Source: Rhodoferax sp.
Lineage (GTDB): Bacteria; Pseudomonadota; Gammaproteobacteria; Burkholderiales; Burkholderiaceae_C
Reading direction: 5' to 3'
Length of the DNA: 64,000 nt
NCBI GenBank assembly: GCA_029866205.1
Contig: JARWZT010000022.1
Span: 62,001 to 126,000 of the forward strand
Shown: in pieces, positions 42,158 through 53,526 of the stretch
How positions within the stretch are numbered: position 1 is the stretch's first letter
Layout of the letters: each line of letters begins with the position of its first letter
Position numbers and translations under genes: made by a program
Notes under the pieces: model-generated
The model's input: only the letters and a program-made list of their open reading frames with translations
Database searches by the model: none
Told to the model about the DNA's origin: nothing

Positions 42158-42895
42158 TCAGGCGCGCCCCCACAACCACAAGCCCGCCAACAATACGGGC
42201 TGGTGCAGCATGTAGTAACTCAGGCTCCAGCGCCCCAAAAAAGCCAGGGGCCGCAGGCCTGATGGAAGGGATCTCCCAGGTGTTGCGCGCGCTGCCAATC
42301 GGCGCAAATACCACTGCATGGAAGCCACTCCCCACCACACCACAGCCATCCAGGGCAGCAGCGGCACATAGTCTTCGGTGATCGGCTTGACACTGATCAG
42401 TCCAATCCAATTGAGCAATCGGGCGTTGAATGTCGGGTCCAGCCAGCCAGCCGCCCACGCCCAAGGTGCCACAAAATGGAGGCCCAGCACCAATGCACCC
42501 ATCGGCCACAGCCAGAGGCCGCAGCCCGCAGTCAGGCGTGCCACCAGCAGCATCAGGGCCATGCCGTGCAAAACACCAAAATAAATGAAGCTTTTGGGGA
42601 ACATCAGTACGGAACCCAAGGTAACCAGCGCCGCGCAACCCACAATTTGCGCCCAGCGACGCCCAAAGCGTCGCCAGCTCTGGCCCTGCGCCACGGCAAT
42701 CGCCTGGCCGGCACCGGCGCAAAACAAGAACAAACTCAGAATGCAGGTACGCTGCCAGGTCCAGACCGGATCGCGGTAAAAGTTGGCCTGCAAAAGGCCT
42801 GCGTTGCTCAAATCAAAGCAAAAATGAAAGCCGGTCATCCAGACCATGGCTGCACCCCGAAGCGCGTCGACCGTGTCCAGGCGCCCCGGTTTCAT
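42158..42895 (-). CDS. DUF1624-type acyltransferase-like membrane protein
   Basis: Starting at 42895 (MKPGRLDTVDALRGAAMVWM) gives 245 residues with about seven membrane helices; RLDTVDALRG is the hallmark of the heparan-alpha-glucosaminide N-acetyltransferase/DUF1624 membrane family. The conserved histidine region HFCFDLSNAG follows. The C-terminus is RWSLSYYMLHQPVLLAGLWL. It is 13 bases downstream of purL on the same strand. Substrate unknown. The end overlaps a GGCGCGCC inverted pair (42145-42168) facing the convergent isomerase gene. Confidence 0.82.
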   Translation of the reverse strand: MKPGRLDTVDALRGAAMVWMTGFHFCFDLSNAGLLQANFYRDPVWTWQRTCILSLFLFCAGAGQAIAVAQGQSWRRFGRRWAQIVGCAALVTLGSVLMFPKSFIYFGVLHGMALMLLVARLTAGCGLWLWPMGALVLGLHFVAPWAWAAGWLDPTFNARLLNWIGLISVKPITEDYVPLLPWMAVVWWGVASMQWYLRRLAARATPGRSLPSGLRPLAFLGRWSLSYYMLHQPVLLAGLWLWGRA

Positions 42896-42908
42896 GGCCT
42901 GCGCCGGG

Positions 42909-45900
42909 TCAGCCAACCCACTTGCGGGCGTTGCGCCACAGTTCCATCCACGGGCTGTGGGCATTGGGGTCTTGCTGGGCCCGGTCAAACCAACTCATCT
43001 GGATGTTGCGGAACACACGCTCAGGGTGCGGCATCATGGCGGTAAACCGGCCATCGGGCGTGGTCACCGCGGTCAGGCCACCAGGGCTGCCATTGGGGTT
43101 GAAAGGGTAGGCTTCGGTCGCCGCGCCCCGGTTGTCCACAAAACGCATGGCCGCAATCGCCTGCGCCGCATCCCCCCGGTGGGCAAAATTGGCAAAGCCT
43201 TCGCCATGGGCCACCGCGATCGGCAACCGTGCACCGGCCATGCCCTGCAGAAATACCGAGGGCGACTGCAACACTTCGACCATGGACACTCGGGCCTCAA
43301 AACGTTCGCTCTGGTTGGTGGTGAAGCGTGGCCAGGCTTGCGCACCAGGAATGATGTCCGCCAGTTCGGCAAACATCTGGCAGCCGTTGCACACCCCCAG
43401 CCCAAAGGTATCGCTGCGGCCAAAGAACGCCTGGAACTCGGCGGCCAAGGCGGTATTGAAGGTAATGGAGCGTGCCCAGCCGATCCCCGCGCCCAGCGTA
43501 TCGCCGTAACTGAAGCCGCCACACGCCACCACACCCGCGAAATCAGCCAACTTGGCGCGACCGCTCTGCAAATCGGTCATGTGGACGTCATAGGCTTCAA
43601 AACCCGCCTCGGTAAACGCATAGGCCATCTCCATATAGGAGTTCACGCCCTGCTCTCGCAACACCGCCACCTTGGGCCGGCTCAGCAGCAGCGCCGGGGC
43701 CACCGGACTCGGGCGCCAGCTATCAGGCAAATGGACATGCAGGCCGGGGTCGGCCAGCGCGCCGGCGCCCGCATGCTCGGCGTCCGCACAAACCGGGTTG
43801 TCCCGCAATTGGCAGATTTTCCAGCTCACGCTGTCCCACACCTGGTGCAGGTCGTGTAACGGTGCGCTGAAAATGGATTTGGCATCGCGCCAAATTTGAA
43901 GCGTGGGTCCAGCGCCACTGTCGGCGGGTCCGGCGGGCCGCGTTTTGCCCACCACATGGCTGTGCTTGGACAGCCCGTGGGTGCGCAAGGTTTGCATGAC
44001 GGCATTGCGGTCTTCGGTGCGAACCTGCAGCACCACACCAAGTTCCTCGTTGAACAGGGCTTTGAGCGTGAGCTCGTCGCGCCGGGCACTCACTTGGCCC
44101 GCCCAGTTCTTACTGTCGCCCACGTCCATGCGGCTGTCGGACACGCCATCGCCTTCCAATACCAGCATGTCCACATTCAAAGACACGCCCACGCGGCCCG
44201 CGAAGGCCATCTCAGCCACAGCCGCCAGCAGACCGCCGTCGCTGCGGTCGTGGTACGCCAGGATTTTTCCGTCCGCGCGCAAGGCGTTGACCGCCTGCAC
44301 CAGCGCCACCAAGTCTTGCGGCTGGTCCAGATCGGGAACCTGGTCACCCACCTGATGGAGGGTTTGGGCCAAGATGCCCGTGGCCATGCGGTTTTTTCCG
44401 TGGCCCAGGTCGACCAGCACCAGGGTGGTGTCCAGTGTGGCGTCAAGTTGCGGGGTGAGCGTGGCGCGAACATCCCCCAGCGTGGCAAAGGCCGTCACGA
44501 TGAGCGATACCGGCGAGGTGACCTTTTTGGCGACACCGGCGTCCGTCCACTGGGTACGCATCGACAACGAGTCTTTGCCCACCGGGATGGACACGCCCAG
44601 CGCCGGGCACAACTCAAGGCCCACCGCTTTCACGGTGGCGTACAGGGCAGCATCTTCGCCCGGCTCGCCGCAAGCGGCCATCCAATTGGCAGAGAGCTTG
44701 ACGCGGGGCAACTCGATCGGTGCCGCCAGCAAATTGGTAATCGCCTCGGCCACCGCCATCCGGCCGGAGGCGGGCGCGTCCACCGCCGCCATCGGCGTGC
44801 GTTCACCCATGGCCATGGCCTCGCCACCAAAGCCGCGGTAGTCGGCCAGTGTGACGGCACAGTCGGCCACTGGCACCTGCCAGGGCCCGACCATCTGGTC
44901 GCGGTGGGTGAGTCCACCCACCGTGCGGTCGCCGATGGTGATCAGGAAGCGTTTGGACGCCACGGTCGGGTGCGAAAGCACGTCGATCACCGCCTGTTGC
45001 AGACTCACACCGGTCAAGTCCAGCGGTGCAAAGCTGCGCTCCACGGCTTTGACGTCACGGTGCATCTTGGGCGGTTTGCCCAACAGGACGTTCATGGGCA
45101 TGTTCACCGGAACCCCCACGCCCCCCGAGGGGGCCTTCGCAGCTTGGGACGGCCCGTTGCCGCTCAGGCCTTCGTCGGCCAGCACCAATTGACGCTCTTC
45201 AGTCGCAACGCCCACCACGGCAAACGGGCAGCGCTCGCGTTCGCACAAGGCGGTAAAAAGTGCCAGTGACTCGGGTGCGATGGCCAGTACGTAGCGCTCC
45301 TGGCTCTCGTTGCACCAAATTTCCTTGGGCGCCAAACCACTTTCCTCGAGGGGAACCGCGCGCAAATCAAAGCGTGCACCCCGGCCTGCGTCGTTGGTCA
45401 GCTCAGGGAAGGCATTGGACAAGCCGCCGGCTCCCACATCATGAATCGCCAAAATAGGATTGCCCTGCCCACCGGCACCGGCGTTCTGGCCCAAGATCCA
45501 GCACTGGTTGATCACCTCTTGGGCGCGGCGCTCCATCTCGGGATTGCCACGCTGTACCGAGTCAAAGTCCAGGTCGGCGGCATTGGCCCCGGTAGCCATG
45601 GAGCTTGCGGCACTTCCCCCCATGCCGATGCGCATTCCAGGGCCGCCCAACTGAATCAGCAGGCTGCCCGCGGGAAATTCAATTTTTTGGGTTTGGCTGG
45701 CGTCAATGACGCCCAGGCCGCCGGCAATCATGATGGGCTTGTGGTAGCCACGCTGCACCGTATCGGCACTGCTGCTCACACTTTGCTCGTACTCCCGAAA
45801 GTAACCCAACAAATTGGGGCGCCCAAATTCGTTGTTGAATGCAGCGCCTCCCAGCGGGCCCTCAATCATGATCTGCAAAGGACTGGCGATGTGATCGGGC

Positions 45901-47015
45901 TTGCCGTAATGGGCAGCCGCCTGCGGATGCATGGGAGCTTGCCCCCAATTGATGGTGGAGACGGTGAAACCCGTCAGACCCGCCTTGGGCTTGGAGCCGC
46001 GCCCGGTCGCGCCCTCGTCACGGATTTCACCGCCTGCGCCGGTGGATGCGCCAGGGAATGGCGATATGGCGGTGGGGTGGTTATGGGTTTCCACCTTCAT
46101 CAGGATGTGCTGCGTCGCCTCCGACTTTTGGTAACGGGGCGATTGAACGCTTTGGTTTTCGGTGGCAGCCGAGGCGGCAAAGCGCTCCACTTCGCCCCCT
46201 TCCATCACGGAGGCGTTGTCCGAGTACGCAACCAGCATGTGCTGCGGGTGGGTTTGGTGGGTATGGCGGATCATGCCAAACATGCTGTGGGGCTGGGCCA
46301 CACCGTCGACCGTAAATTCAGCGTTAAAGATCTTGTGGCGGCAATGCTCACTGTTGGCTTGCGCAAACATCATCAACTCCACGTCGGTGGGATTGCGCTG
46401 CAGGTCCGTAAAAGCACGCACCAGGTAGTCAATTTCGTCGTCCGCCAGCGCCAGGCCGAAGCGCACATTGGCCGCCAGCAGCGCGGCACGACCGCCACCC
46501 AGCACGTCGCAGGTGTCCAGCGGAGCAGCCGGCAAGGTGCCAAACAGCGCCTGCGCCTGGGCGCGGTCGGTGAATACACTCTCGGTCATGCGGTCGTGCA
46601 GCAAGGCCGCGCAGGCCTGAAGCTGGGCATCCGACAGACTGGCTTTTGACAACAAACCGCTTTTGAGCGTGAGCCGGTACTCCACCATGCGCTCCACGCG
46701 CTTGACCGCCAGGCCACAGTTGTGGGCGATGTCGGTGGCTTTGGAGGCCCAGGGAGACAAGGTGCCCAAGCGGGGCGACACCAGCAACAGCGTGCCCTCG
46801 TGGCCCCCGGTGTAGGGTTCTCCGTACTGCAAAAGGGCGCCCAGTGGTGCGCTCAAGGCGGCGTCTGGCGCGCCTTCGGTGGCCACCCAATGCACGAACC
46901 GGCCCGAAATCCCAGTGATCTTGTCGTGAACTCCCTGCAAAGCGGTCAACAGAGAAGCGGCGCGGAAGCGGCTGAGCGCGTTGCCGCCATCGAAGGTGGA
47001 GAGGTGCAGGGTCAC
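42909..47015 (-). CDS. purL: Phosphoribosylformylglycinamidine synthase
   Basis: This single-chain 1368-residue enzyme converts FGAR and glutamine to FGAM in purine synthesis. In order: a PurS-like N-terminal domain, the synthase motifs [20 protein letters not shown] and [18 protein letters not shown], a second synthetase half, and a C-terminal class I glutamine amidotransferase domain with C1209 in [13 protein letters not shown] and the His-Glu pair in MMPHPERVF. Translation begins with GTG at 47015. It is divergent from map. Length is slightly above the usual 1295-1340. Confidence 0.97.
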   Translation of the reverse strand: MTLHLSTFDGGNALSRFRAASLLTALQGVHDKITGISGRFVHWVATEGAPDAALSAPLGALLQYGEPYTGGHEGTLLLVSPRLGTLSPWASKATDIAHNCGLAVKRVERMVEYRLTLKSGLLSKASLSDAQLQACAALLHDRMTESVFTDRAQAQALFGTLPAAPLDTCDVLGGGRAALLAANVRFGLALADDEIDYLVRAFTDLQRNPTDVELMMFAQANSEHCRHKIFNAEFTVDGVAQPHSMFGMIRHTHQTHPQHMLVAYSDNASVMEGGEVERFAASAATENQSVQSPRYQKSEATQHILMKVETHNHPTAISPFPGASTGAGGEIRDEGATGRGSKPKAGLTGFTVSTINWGQAPMHPQAAAHYGKPDHIASPLQIMIEGPLGGAAFNNEFGRPNLLGYFREYEQSVSSSADTVQRGYHKPIMIAGGLGVIDASQTQKIEFPAGSLLIQLGGPGMRIGMGGSAASSMATGANAADLDFDSVQRGNPEMERRAQEVINQCWILGQNAGAGGQGNPILAIHDVGAGGLSNAFPELTNDAGRGARFDLRAVPLEESGLAPKEIWCNESQERYVLAIAPESLALFTALCERERCPFAVVGVATEERQLVLADEGLSGNGPSQAAKAPSGGVGVPVNMPMNVLLGKPPKMHRDVKAVERSFAPLDLTGVSLQQAVIDVLSHPTVASKRFLITIGDRTVGGLTHRDQMVGPWQVPVADCAVTLADYRGFGGEAMAMGERTPMAAVDAPASGRMAVAEAITNLLAAPIELPRVKLSANWMAACGEPGEDAALYATVKAVGLELCPALGVSIPVGKDSLSMRTQWTDAGVAKKVTSPVSLIVTAFATLGDVRATLTPQLDATLDTTLVLVDLGHGKNRMATGILAQTLHQVGDQVPDLDQPQDLVALVQAVNALRADGKILAYHDRSDGGLLAAVAEMAFAGRVGVSLNVDMLVLEGDGVSDSRMDVGDSKNWAGQVSARRDELTLKALFNEELGVVLQVRTEDRNAVMQTLRTHGLSKHSHVVGKTRPAGPADSGAGPTLQIWRDAKSIFSAPLHDLHQVWDSVSWKICQLRDNPVCADAEHAGAGALADPGLHVHLPDSWRPSPVAPALLLSRPKVAVLREQGVNSYMEMAYAFTEAGFEAYDVHMTDLQSGRAKLADFAGVVACGGFSYGDTLGAGIGWARSITFNTALAAEFQAFFGRSDTFGLGVCNGCQMFAELADIIPGAQAWPRFTTNQSERFEARVSMVEVLQSPSVFLQGMAGARLPIAVAHGEGFANFAHRGDAAQAIAAMRFVDNRGAATEAYPFNPNGSPGGLTAVTTPDGRFTAMMPHPERVFRNIQMSWFDRAQQDPNAHSPWMELWRNARKWVG

Positions 47016-47094
47016 AGGGAGGCTTTGGTGGAGGGGTGGGAACAGCGGCCAATTTTAGCGACCGCCAGGCGGCGGGGCCCCAGGGTCCAAACCT

Positions 47095-47109
47095 TGGGAT
47101 AATCGGCCC
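47095..47109 (+). promoter_or_regulatory. Extended -10 promoter placing the start site at the map ATG
   Basis: TG-G-GATAAT (47095-47103) is a good extended -10 element. With the usual seven-base distance the first transcribed base would be 47110, the A of the map ATG. No Shine-Dalgarno precedes this ATG, so a leaderless transcript is possible. No good -35 is seen, as expected for an extended -10 promoter. Confidence 0.5.
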
Positions 47110-47928
47110 ATGACTATCACTTACAAAGACGCCCAAGGCATTGCCGGCATGCGCATTGCGGGCCGACTCGCCTCCGAAGTTCTGGATTACCTGACCCCTT
47201 TTGTCGTCCCGGGCGTGACCACCAACACCTTGGACAAGCTGGCCCATGACTACATCGTCAATGTGCAAGGCGGCATTCCGGCGCCCCTGAACTACACCGG
47301 CGGAGGCAAGATCCCCTACCCCAAGTCGATCTGCACCTCGGTCAACCACCAGGTTTGTCACGGCATTCCCAACGACAAGTCCCTGAAGAAGGGTGACGTG
47401 GTGAACATTGACGTCACCGTCATCAAGGACAGCTGGCATGGCGACACCAGCCGCATGTTCTTTGTGGGCGAGGCGTCGATTGCCGCCAAGCGCTTGGCCA
47501 GCATCACGTACGAGGCCATGTGGCACGGCATCAAAATGGTCAGGCCTGGCATCCACTTGGGTGATATCGGCCACGCCATTCAGCGGTTTGCGGAGGGGCA
47601 CGGCTTTAGCGTGGTGCGCGAATTTTGCGGCCATGGCATTGGACAGGTGTTCCATGAAGAGCCGCAAGTGCTGCACTACGGCCGCCCGGGCACCCTCGAA
47701 AAACTGGTCGAAGGCATGACTTTCACGATCGAACCCATGATCAATGCCGGACGCAAGGAAATCAAGGAAGGCCCGGAAAAGGACGGCTGGACCATCGTGA
47801 CCCAGGACCGTTCGCTGTCGGCCCAGTGGGAGCACACCGTGCTGGTCACCCCCAATGGTTATGAGGTGTTGACGCTGTCTTCGGGCAGCCCCGCCATTCC
47901 TGCTTTTGTGAGTGCCCAGACGGCCTGA
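47110..47928 (+). CDS. map: Methionine aminopeptidase, type I
   Basis: The 272-residue M24-family enzyme removes the initiator methionine. Metal ligands are in [17 protein letters not shown] (two Asp), [12 protein letters not shown] (His), MTFTIEPM (Glu) and QWEHTVLV (Glu). The start lacks a ribosome binding site but follows an extended -10 promoter by six bases. The glnD start lies 22 bases after the map stop. Confidence 0.97.
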   Translation: MTITYKDAQGIAGMRIAGRLASEVLDYLTPFVVPGVTTNTLDKLAHDYIVNVQGGIPAPLNYTGGGKIPYPKSICTSVNHQVCHGIPNDKSLKKGDVVNIDVTVIKDSWHGDTSRMFFVGEASIAAKRLASITYEAMWHGIKMVRPGIHLGDIGHAIQRFAEGHGFSVVREFCGHGIGQVFHEEPQVLHYGRPGTLEKLVEGMTFTIEPMINAGRKEIKEGPEKDGWTIVTQDRSLSAQWEHTVLVTPNGYEVLTLSSGSPAIPAFVSAQTA

Positions 47929-47950
47929 GGCCGCTCGGCACCCAGCACGC

Positions 47951-50545
47951 ATGTCCGACTTGCCAGCGCTGCGCAGCGCCTACCGCGCGCAAAAAGCACA
48001 GATCCTGCTGCGACTGCAAGCGCCCGGCTTTACGCCCCGCGGCATCCACAAGGTGTTGCGCCAGCTGTCCGGCCTGGCGGACCAATTGCTAACCAACTTG
48101 TGGCGGCAAGCCGGCCTGGGGGCCCCTTGCGCCTTGCTCGCTGTGGGCGGCTACGGCCGCGCAGAGTTATTTCCCTACTCGGACGTCGACGTTTTGGTTC
48201 TGCTTCCCGATGGCAGCCAAGACGACCCCGCACTGTCCCAATGCGTGGAGCGTTTTATTGGCAGTTGCTGGGACGCCGGGCTGGAGATTGGCTCTAGCGT
48301 TCGCACACTGCATGACTGCGTTACCGAAGCCAGCAAAGACGTCACGGTGCAAACCGCCCTGCTCGAATGCCGGCTGGTGACTGGCGATGCCCGTCTGATG
48401 GCGCAGTTCAGGACCGCTTTTTTTGAGGCTTTGGACCCCCAGGCCTTTTTCATCGCCAAAACGCTGGAATTGCGGCAACGCCACACCAAGTTCGAGGACA
48501 CGCCTTATTCGCTGGAGCCCAATTGCAAGGAGTCGCCGGGAGGAATTCGCGATTTGCAAGCGATTTTGTGGGTGGCCAAGGCCGCTCGCCTGGGCCAGAC
48601 CTGGACCGATCTGGCCGAAGGGGGCCTGGCCACGGCCTTTGAAGTACAACAAATCCAGCGCAATGAATCGCTGCTATTTTTGATTCGGGCACGCCTGCAC
48701 GCCATTGCCAAGCGGCGCGAAGACCGTTTGGTGTTTGACCTGCAAACCCCGGTGGCCGAGTCATTTGGCTACGTTGCCACCAACAGTGGCACCTCCGGTA
48801 CGCGCACGATGGTGCGCGCCAGCGAAGCGTTGATGAAGCGCTACTACTGGGCGGCCAAGGCGGTCACCCAGCTCAACCTGATTTTGCTGATGAACATCGA
48901 GGAGCGGCTCAACCCCTCCACCCACGCGCTGCGCCCCATCAACGAACGCTTTAACGACAAGGCGGGCATGCTGGACGTGGCCAGCGATGACCTGTACCAG
49001 CGCCAGCCCCACGCGATTCTGGAAACCTTTTTGCTCTACCAAACAACGGTGGGGGTCAAGGGTCTGTCTGCGCGCACCCTGCGCGCGCTCTACAACGCGC
49101 GCGGCCTCATGGACAGTGGTTTTCGCAGCGATCCGGCCAACCGCGCCATGTTCATGCGCATCCTGATGCAGCCCGGCGGAATCACCCATGCGATGCGCCT
49201 GATGAACCAGACCTCGGTGCTGGGGCGGTATTTGTGGGTGTTCCGGCGCATCGTCGGGCAAATGCAGCACGACTTGTTTCACGTCTACACCGTAGACCAG
49301 CACATCCTGACGGTGCTTCGCAATGTGCGGCGCTTTTTCATCGTCGAGCACGCGCACGAATACCCGTTTTGCTCGCAACTGGCCTCGGGCTGGGACAACC
49401 CGTGGCTCCTGTACGTAGCGGCACTTTTTCATGACATTGCCAAGGGGCGTGGCGGCGACCACTCCGAGCTGGGTTGCCTGGAGGCCCGGCGCTTTTGCAA
49501 GCAGCACGGCATCAACGCAGAAGACACCGCACTGATCGAATTTCTGGTGGCCGAACACCTCACCATGAGCCGGATTGCACAAAAGTCCGACCTGAGTGAC
49601 AGCACCGTCATCGCCAAATTTGCGCAGCGCGTGGGCAACGAGCGAAACCTCACCGCCCTGTACTTGCTCACGGTGGCGGATATCCGCGGCACGTCGCCCA
49701 AAGTTTGGAACGCCTGGAAGGGCAAACTGCTGGAAGACCTGTACCGCTACACCATGCGCGTGCTGGGTGGCCGGGCGCCCGACGCGGACGCCGAAGTCGA
49801 AAGCCGAAAACGTGAAGCCCTGGTCACCCTGGCGCTGTATGCCCTCCCTTTTGAGGCGCACAAGCCACTGTGGGCCACGCTGGACGTAAGTTACTTCATG
49901 CGCCACGACGCCGCCGACATCGCCTGGCACACCAAGCAGTTGTCGCGCCACGTGCAAACCACGGTACCCGTGGTGCGCGCGCGTCGCTCGACGATTGGCG
50001 AAGGCCTGCAGGTGGTGGTCTACACGCCTGACCAACCCGACCTGTTTGCCCGGATTTGCGGCTATTTTGACCAAGCCTCTTTCAGCATCGTGGATGCGCG
50101 GATTCACACCACACAAACCGGCTATGCGCTCGACACCTTTGAGGTGGTCACCTCCGCCGGTATGGAAGAACACTACCAGGCGCTGACCAGCATGCTGGAA
50201 ACCGAACTGGCATTGACGATTGCCACCGCCGGACCCTTGCCCCATCCGTCCAAGGGCCGGGTATCGCGCCGGGTCAAGAGCTTTCCGATTGCACCGCGTG
50301 TGACCGTGCGCCCGGACGAAAAGGCGCAAAACTGGCTGCTCAACATTTCGGCCAGCGACCGCCCTGGCCTGCTGTATTCCATTGCGCTGGTGTTGGCGCG
50401 CCACCAGGTTGCGGTGCATTTGGCCAAAGTAGCCACGCTGGGTGAGCGGGTGGATGACACCTTTTTGGTCCATGGTGCGCAGCTGCAGCACAACAAAACC
50501 CAGATTGCGATTGAAACTGAGCTTCTGGACGCGCTGGCCTCCTGA
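47951..50545 (+). CDS. glnD: PII uridylyltransferase / uridylyl-removing enzyme GlnD
   Basis: I take the ATG at 47951 ([15 protein letters not shown]), giving 864 residues; an in-frame ATG at 47912 lies inside map and adds no family sequence. Domains in order: nucleotidyltransferase ([20 protein letters not shown] near residue 64), HD hydrolase ([18 protein letters not shown] near 500) and two C-terminal ACT domains (about 690-770 and 800-864). It senses glutamine and uridylylates or deuridylylates PII to control nitrogen metabolism. Confidence 0.96.
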   Translation: MSDLPALRSAYRAQKAQILLRLQAPGFTPRGIHKVLRQLSGLADQLLTNLWRQAGLGAPCALLAVGGYGRAELFPYSDVDVLVLLPDGSQDDPALSQCVERFIGSCWDAGLEIGSSVRTLHDCVTEASKDVTVQTALLECRLVTGDARLMAQFRTAFFEALDPQAFFIAKTLELRQRHTKFEDTPYSLEPNCKESPGGIRDLQAILWVAKAARLGQTWTDLAEGGLATAFEVQQIQRNESLLFLIRARLHAIAKRREDRLVFDLQTPVAESFGYVATNSGTSGTRTMVRASEALMKRYYWAAKAVTQLNLILLMNIEERLNPSTHALRPINERFNDKAGMLDVASDDLYQRQPHAILETFLLYQTTVGVKGLSARTLRALYNARGLMDSGFRSDPANRAMFMRILMQPGGITHAMRLMNQTSVLGRYLWVFRRIVGQMQHDLFHVYTVDQHILTVLRNVRRFFIVEHAHEYPFCSQLASGWDNPWLLYVAALFHDIAKGRGGDHSELGCLEARRFCKQHGINAEDTALIEFLVAEHLTMSRIAQKSDLSDSTVIAKFAQRVGNERNLTALYLLTVADIRGTSPKVWNAWKGKLLEDLYRYTMRVLGGRAPDADAEVESRKREALVTLALYALPFEAHKPLWATLDVSYFMRHDAADIAWHTKQLSRHVQTTVPVVRARRSTIGEGLQVVVYTPDQPDLFARICGYFDQASFSIVDARIHTTQTGYALDTFEVVTSAGMEEHYQALTSMLETELALTIATAGPLPHPSKGRVSRRVKSFPIAPRVTVRPDEKAQNWLLNISASDRPGLLYSIALVLARHQVAVHLAKVATLGERVDDTFLVHGAQLQHNKTQIAIETELLDALAS

Positions 50546-50598
50546 CACAATAGCTGCGCCCGACCGCGATGCGGCAAATTAAAACGATGGAGACAAGC

Positions 50599-51621
50599 AT
50601 GCAAAAAAACACCACGACCACAACCACGCCGACCCTGAGCCGCCGCCGCCTGCTGGCCGCAGGTGCTGCGCTCAGCGCCAGCGCATTGCCCCTACGCGCG
50701 CAAACCAAAATGGTTTTACGCATTTCGAGCCCCGCCGTCGCTGAAGACTGGCATGCCAAGATGTGGACTGTTTTCAAGGACGCCCTCGAAAAAAGTGCAC
50801 CCGGCGAGTTCGATGTCCAGATCAACCTGAATGCCTCCTTGTTCAAACAAGGCGCCGAATCTGCCGCCATGGCGCGTGGCAACCTCGAATTGACCACCCT
50901 GTCATCGTTTGACCTGGCCAAGTTTGTGCCTGCGTTTTCGGTGTTCACGGCGGGCTACATGGTGCGCGACCCGGCGCAGCAGCAAAAGATTTTCCAGGGC
51001 CCGATCGGCGCTGAGCTGTTCAAGCTGGTTTCCGAAAAAATGGACGTCACCCCGCTGGCCACCGCCTACCTGGGCACGCGCCAGCTCAATCTGCGCGAGG
51101 TGCGCAACGTCAAAACCCCCGCCGACCTCAAAGGCGTGAAGCTGCGCATGCCCGGCTCCAAAGAGTGGCTGTTCTTGGGTGAGGCGCTGGGGGCCACTGC
51201 AACCCCGCTGGCCTTTGGCGAGGTGTACTTGGGGCTAAAAACTGGCACGATCGACGGCCAGGACAACCCCCTGCCCTCGGTGCGCGCCGCCAAGTTTTAC
51301 GAAGTGACCAAGCAAATCGTGCTGACCAGCCATTTGGTCGACAGTCTGTTTATCGCCATTTCCAACAAAAGCCTGGTGGCCATGTCACCCGCCCAGCGGC
51401 AAAAAGTAAGCGCCGCTGCGCAGGCCGCAGCCGCCTACAACAACGAAAACCGGATCAAGGAAGAAGCCCAAATCGTCGAGTTTTTTCGCAAGGAAGGCTT
51501 GCAGATCACCACACCTGACTTGGACGCCTTCCACAAATCGGTGCAGCAGACTTACCAAAACTCCGACTATGCCAAGGCCTGGCCGGCCGGACTGGTGGAG
51601 CGTATCAACGCCGTGCGCTAA
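50599..51621 (+). CDS. dctP: TRAP transporter substrate-binding protein DctP
   Basis: The ATG at 50599 is preferred because GGAG lies eight bases upstream; in-frame ATGs at 50569 and 50587 have no such site. The 340-residue product begins with a twin-arginine-type signal (LSRRRLLAAGAALSASALPL, cleavage near LRA-QTK). The mature part matches DctP proteins (LKGVKLRMPGSKEWLFLGEA, FGEVYLGLKTGTIDGQDNPL). It captures an organic acid for uptake driven by an ion gradient. dctQ and dctM follow on the same strand. The ligand is unknown. Confidence 0.92.
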   Translation: MQKNTTTTTTPTLSRRRLLAAGAALSASALPLRAQTKMVLRISSPAVAEDWHAKMWTVFKDALEKSAPGEFDVQINLNASLFKQGAESAAMARGNLELTTLSSFDLAKFVPAFSVFTAGYMVRDPAQQQKIFQGPIGAELFKLVSEKMDVTPLATAYLGTRQLNLREVRNVKTPADLKGVKLRMPGSKEWLFLGEALGATATPLAFGEVYLGLKTGTIDGQDNPLPSVRAAKFYEVTKQIVLTSHLVDSLFIAISNKSLVAMSPAQRQKVSAAAQAAAAYNNENRIKEEAQIVEFFRKEGLQITTPDLDAFHKSVQQTYQNSDYAKAWPAGLVERINAVR

Positions 51622-51657
51622 GTCGCCAGTTGCCACTGCCTGCTGCCGCCCGACCGC

Positions 51658-52182
51658 ATGCCTGCGACACCACCGAGAGTGCGATTGCCCTGGGTCGCCC
51701 GACTGGCCCACCTCTGGCGCGCCACCACCCGCACCGTTTCGGGTCTTTTGTTTCTGGCCCTGTTTGGCGTGTTTATCGTCCAGATCGCCGCCCGCTTCGG
51801 CTTTGACAAGCCCCTGCCCTGGACCGATGAGGCAGCCGTCATCGTGTACCTGTGGGTGATTTTGTGGACGGCGGCCTGGGTGGTGCCCGAACGCGAACAC
51901 GTGGTGTTTGACCTGGTCTGGAACAGTGTGAATGTGCGCACCCGACAAGCCATGCGGATTGCCGGCAACCTGTTGGTCGGAGGCTTGGCCGGCATGGCAC
52001 TGCCCGCAAGCTGGGACTACGTGCATTTCATGGGCCGCGAGGGCTCGCCGGTGCTGGGGGTTTCTTTCATGTGGATTTACCTGCCTTTTGTCATGCTGCT
52101 GGTGGCCATGGTGCTGCGCAGTCTGTGGGCCGTAGTGCAAGCCATGCAAGGGCGCGGCCTGGAAGCCGAGCTGCACCTGTGA
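51658..52182 (+). CDS. dctQ: TRAP transporter small permease DctQ
   Basis: The 174-residue protein has four membrane helices and the DctQ signature near VQIAARFGFDKPLPWTDEAA. It forms the membrane complex with DctM, whose gene starts ten bases downstream. The ribosome binding site is weak. An arginine-rich start (MPATPPRVRLPWVARL) suggests the N-terminus is cytoplasmic. Confidence 0.88.
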   Translation: MPATPPRVRLPWVARLAHLWRATTRTVSGLLFLALFGVFIVQIAARFGFDKPLPWTDEAAVIVYLWVILWTAAWVVPEREHVVFDLVWNSVNVRTRQAMRIAGNLLVGGLAGMALPASWDYVHFMGREGSPVLGVSFMWIYLPFVMLLVAMVLRSLWAVVQAMQGRGLEAELHL

Positions 52183-52192
52183 GCTGCGCGCC

Positions 52193-53491
52193 ATGAGCTT
52201 CGGAATGGGCACCTTGGTGGGCGTGCTGGTGGTCGCCGTGCTGCTGCGCATGCCGATTGGCTTTGGCATGCTGGCCGCAGGTATTGCCTATCTGGTGGCC
52301 ACGCACCAAGACCTAGGTCTGGTGGCCGAGCAGGTCAGTAACGGCCTGTACAACAGCTATGTGCTGCTGGCGGTACCGCTCTTTGTGTTCGCCGCCAACC
52401 TGATGAACGCGGGCACGGTCAGCGAGCGCATATTTGATTTTTGCCGGATTCTGGTGGGCCCCATGCGTGGTGGCCTGGCGCAGGTGGATATTTTGGTGAG
52501 TGTGATTTTCTCGGGTATGAGTGGCAGCGCCATTGCCGACGCCGCCGGCCCGGGGCTGGTCACCATCCGGCAAATGCTGAAAAAACCTGAATATTCGCGC
52601 GGCTTTGCCGGCGCGGTGGTTGTGGCCAGCGCCACGCTCGGGCCCATCATTCCGCCGTCCATTCCGATGGTGATTTATGCCCTGGTCTCGGGCACCTCGG
52701 TGGGCGCATTGTTTTTGGGCGGTGTGGTGCCGGGTTTTTTGATGGCGGCTTTGATGATGCTGGTGGTGCACTGGATTGCGGTGCGGCGCAATATGCCGCG
52801 CGAGGCGCCCGTGCCACGCTCTGAATGGGCGGCTCTGGCGTTTCGGGGCGCCCTGCCCTTGTCCATGCCTATCGTTTTGCTGGGCGGCATTTACTCGGGC
52901 GCCTTCACCCCTACCGAGGCGGCCGCGGTAGCCGCGTTGCACGCGCTGATTTTGTCGACCGTGGTGTTTCGGGCACTCAACTGGCGTGGCTTTTGGGCCG
53001 TGGTGCTGGAATCGGCACGCGGCAGCGCAGTCATCACGCTGATTTTGGCGGGCTCGTTCATGCTCAATTACGCCCTGACCGCCGAGGGCGTGCCCCAATC
53101 CATGGCGCAGTGGGTGTCTGGCATGCAGCTGTCACAAATCCAATTTCTGCTCCTGGTGAACCTGCTGTTTCTGGTGCTGGGCTGCTTTTTGGATGTGTCG
53201 GTGCTGCTGCTGGTGTTTGTGCCCATGCTGCTGCCTGCGGCCACGCTGCTTGGGGTGGATCTGGTGCACTTTGGCGTGTTGGTCGTGCTCAACATGATGA
53301 TCGGCCTGATCCACCCGCCGTTTGGCATGCTGCTGTTTGTCACCAAGGCCCTGACCGGAATCCCGATTGGCGAGATGATGCGCGAGGGCTGGCCCTTTTT
53401 GCTGATGCTGCTGGCGCTGCTGTTGGCGATGACGTTTTTCCCGCAAATCGTGCTCTGGCTGCCGCAGACCATGGGCTACGGCGGGCGCTAG
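52193..53491 (+). CDS. dctM: TRAP transporter large permease DctM
   Basis: The 432-residue integral membrane protein has about twelve helices and DctM motifs such as FSGMSGSAIADAAGPGLVTI and ATLGPIIPPSIPMVIYALVS. It carries the substrate together with sodium or protons. It is the last gene of the dctPQM operon and converges on the DUF3422 gene 35 bases away. Confidence 0.95.
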   Translation: MSFGMGTLVGVLVVAVLLRMPIGFGMLAAGIAYLVATHQDLGLVAEQVSNGLYNSYVLLAVPLFVFAANLMNAGTVSERIFDFCRILVGPMRGGLAQVDILVSVIFSGMSGSAIADAAGPGLVTIRQMLKKPEYSRGFAGAVVVASATLGPIIPPSIPMVIYALVSGTSVGALFLGGVVPGFLMAALMMLVVHWIAVRRNMPREAPVPRSEWAALAFRGALPLSMPIVLLGGIYSGAFTPTEAAAVAALHALILSTVVFRALNWRGFWAVVLESARGSAVITLILAGSFMLNYALTAEGVPQSMAQWVSGMQLSQIQFLLLVNLLFLVLGCFLDVSVLLLVFVPMLLPAATLLGVDLVHFGVLVVLNMMIGLIHPPFGMLLFVTKALTGIPIGEMMREGWPFLLMLLALLLAMTFFPQIVLWLPQTMGYGGR

Positions 53492-53526
53492 TCGGCAAGT
53501 CCGCGAGTCAGCGCCCGGCGGGGTGG

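Noticed and set aside
42145..42168. GGCGCGCC inverted pair between the convergent isomerase and DUF1624-like genes
   Set aside because: It can form a strong stem but has no T-run on either side and overlaps a coding end, so I do not call it a terminator.
48761..50548. 595-codon minus-strand frame opposite glnD
   Set aside because: glnD has NT, HD and ACT domains over the same DNA; the antisense protein shows none.
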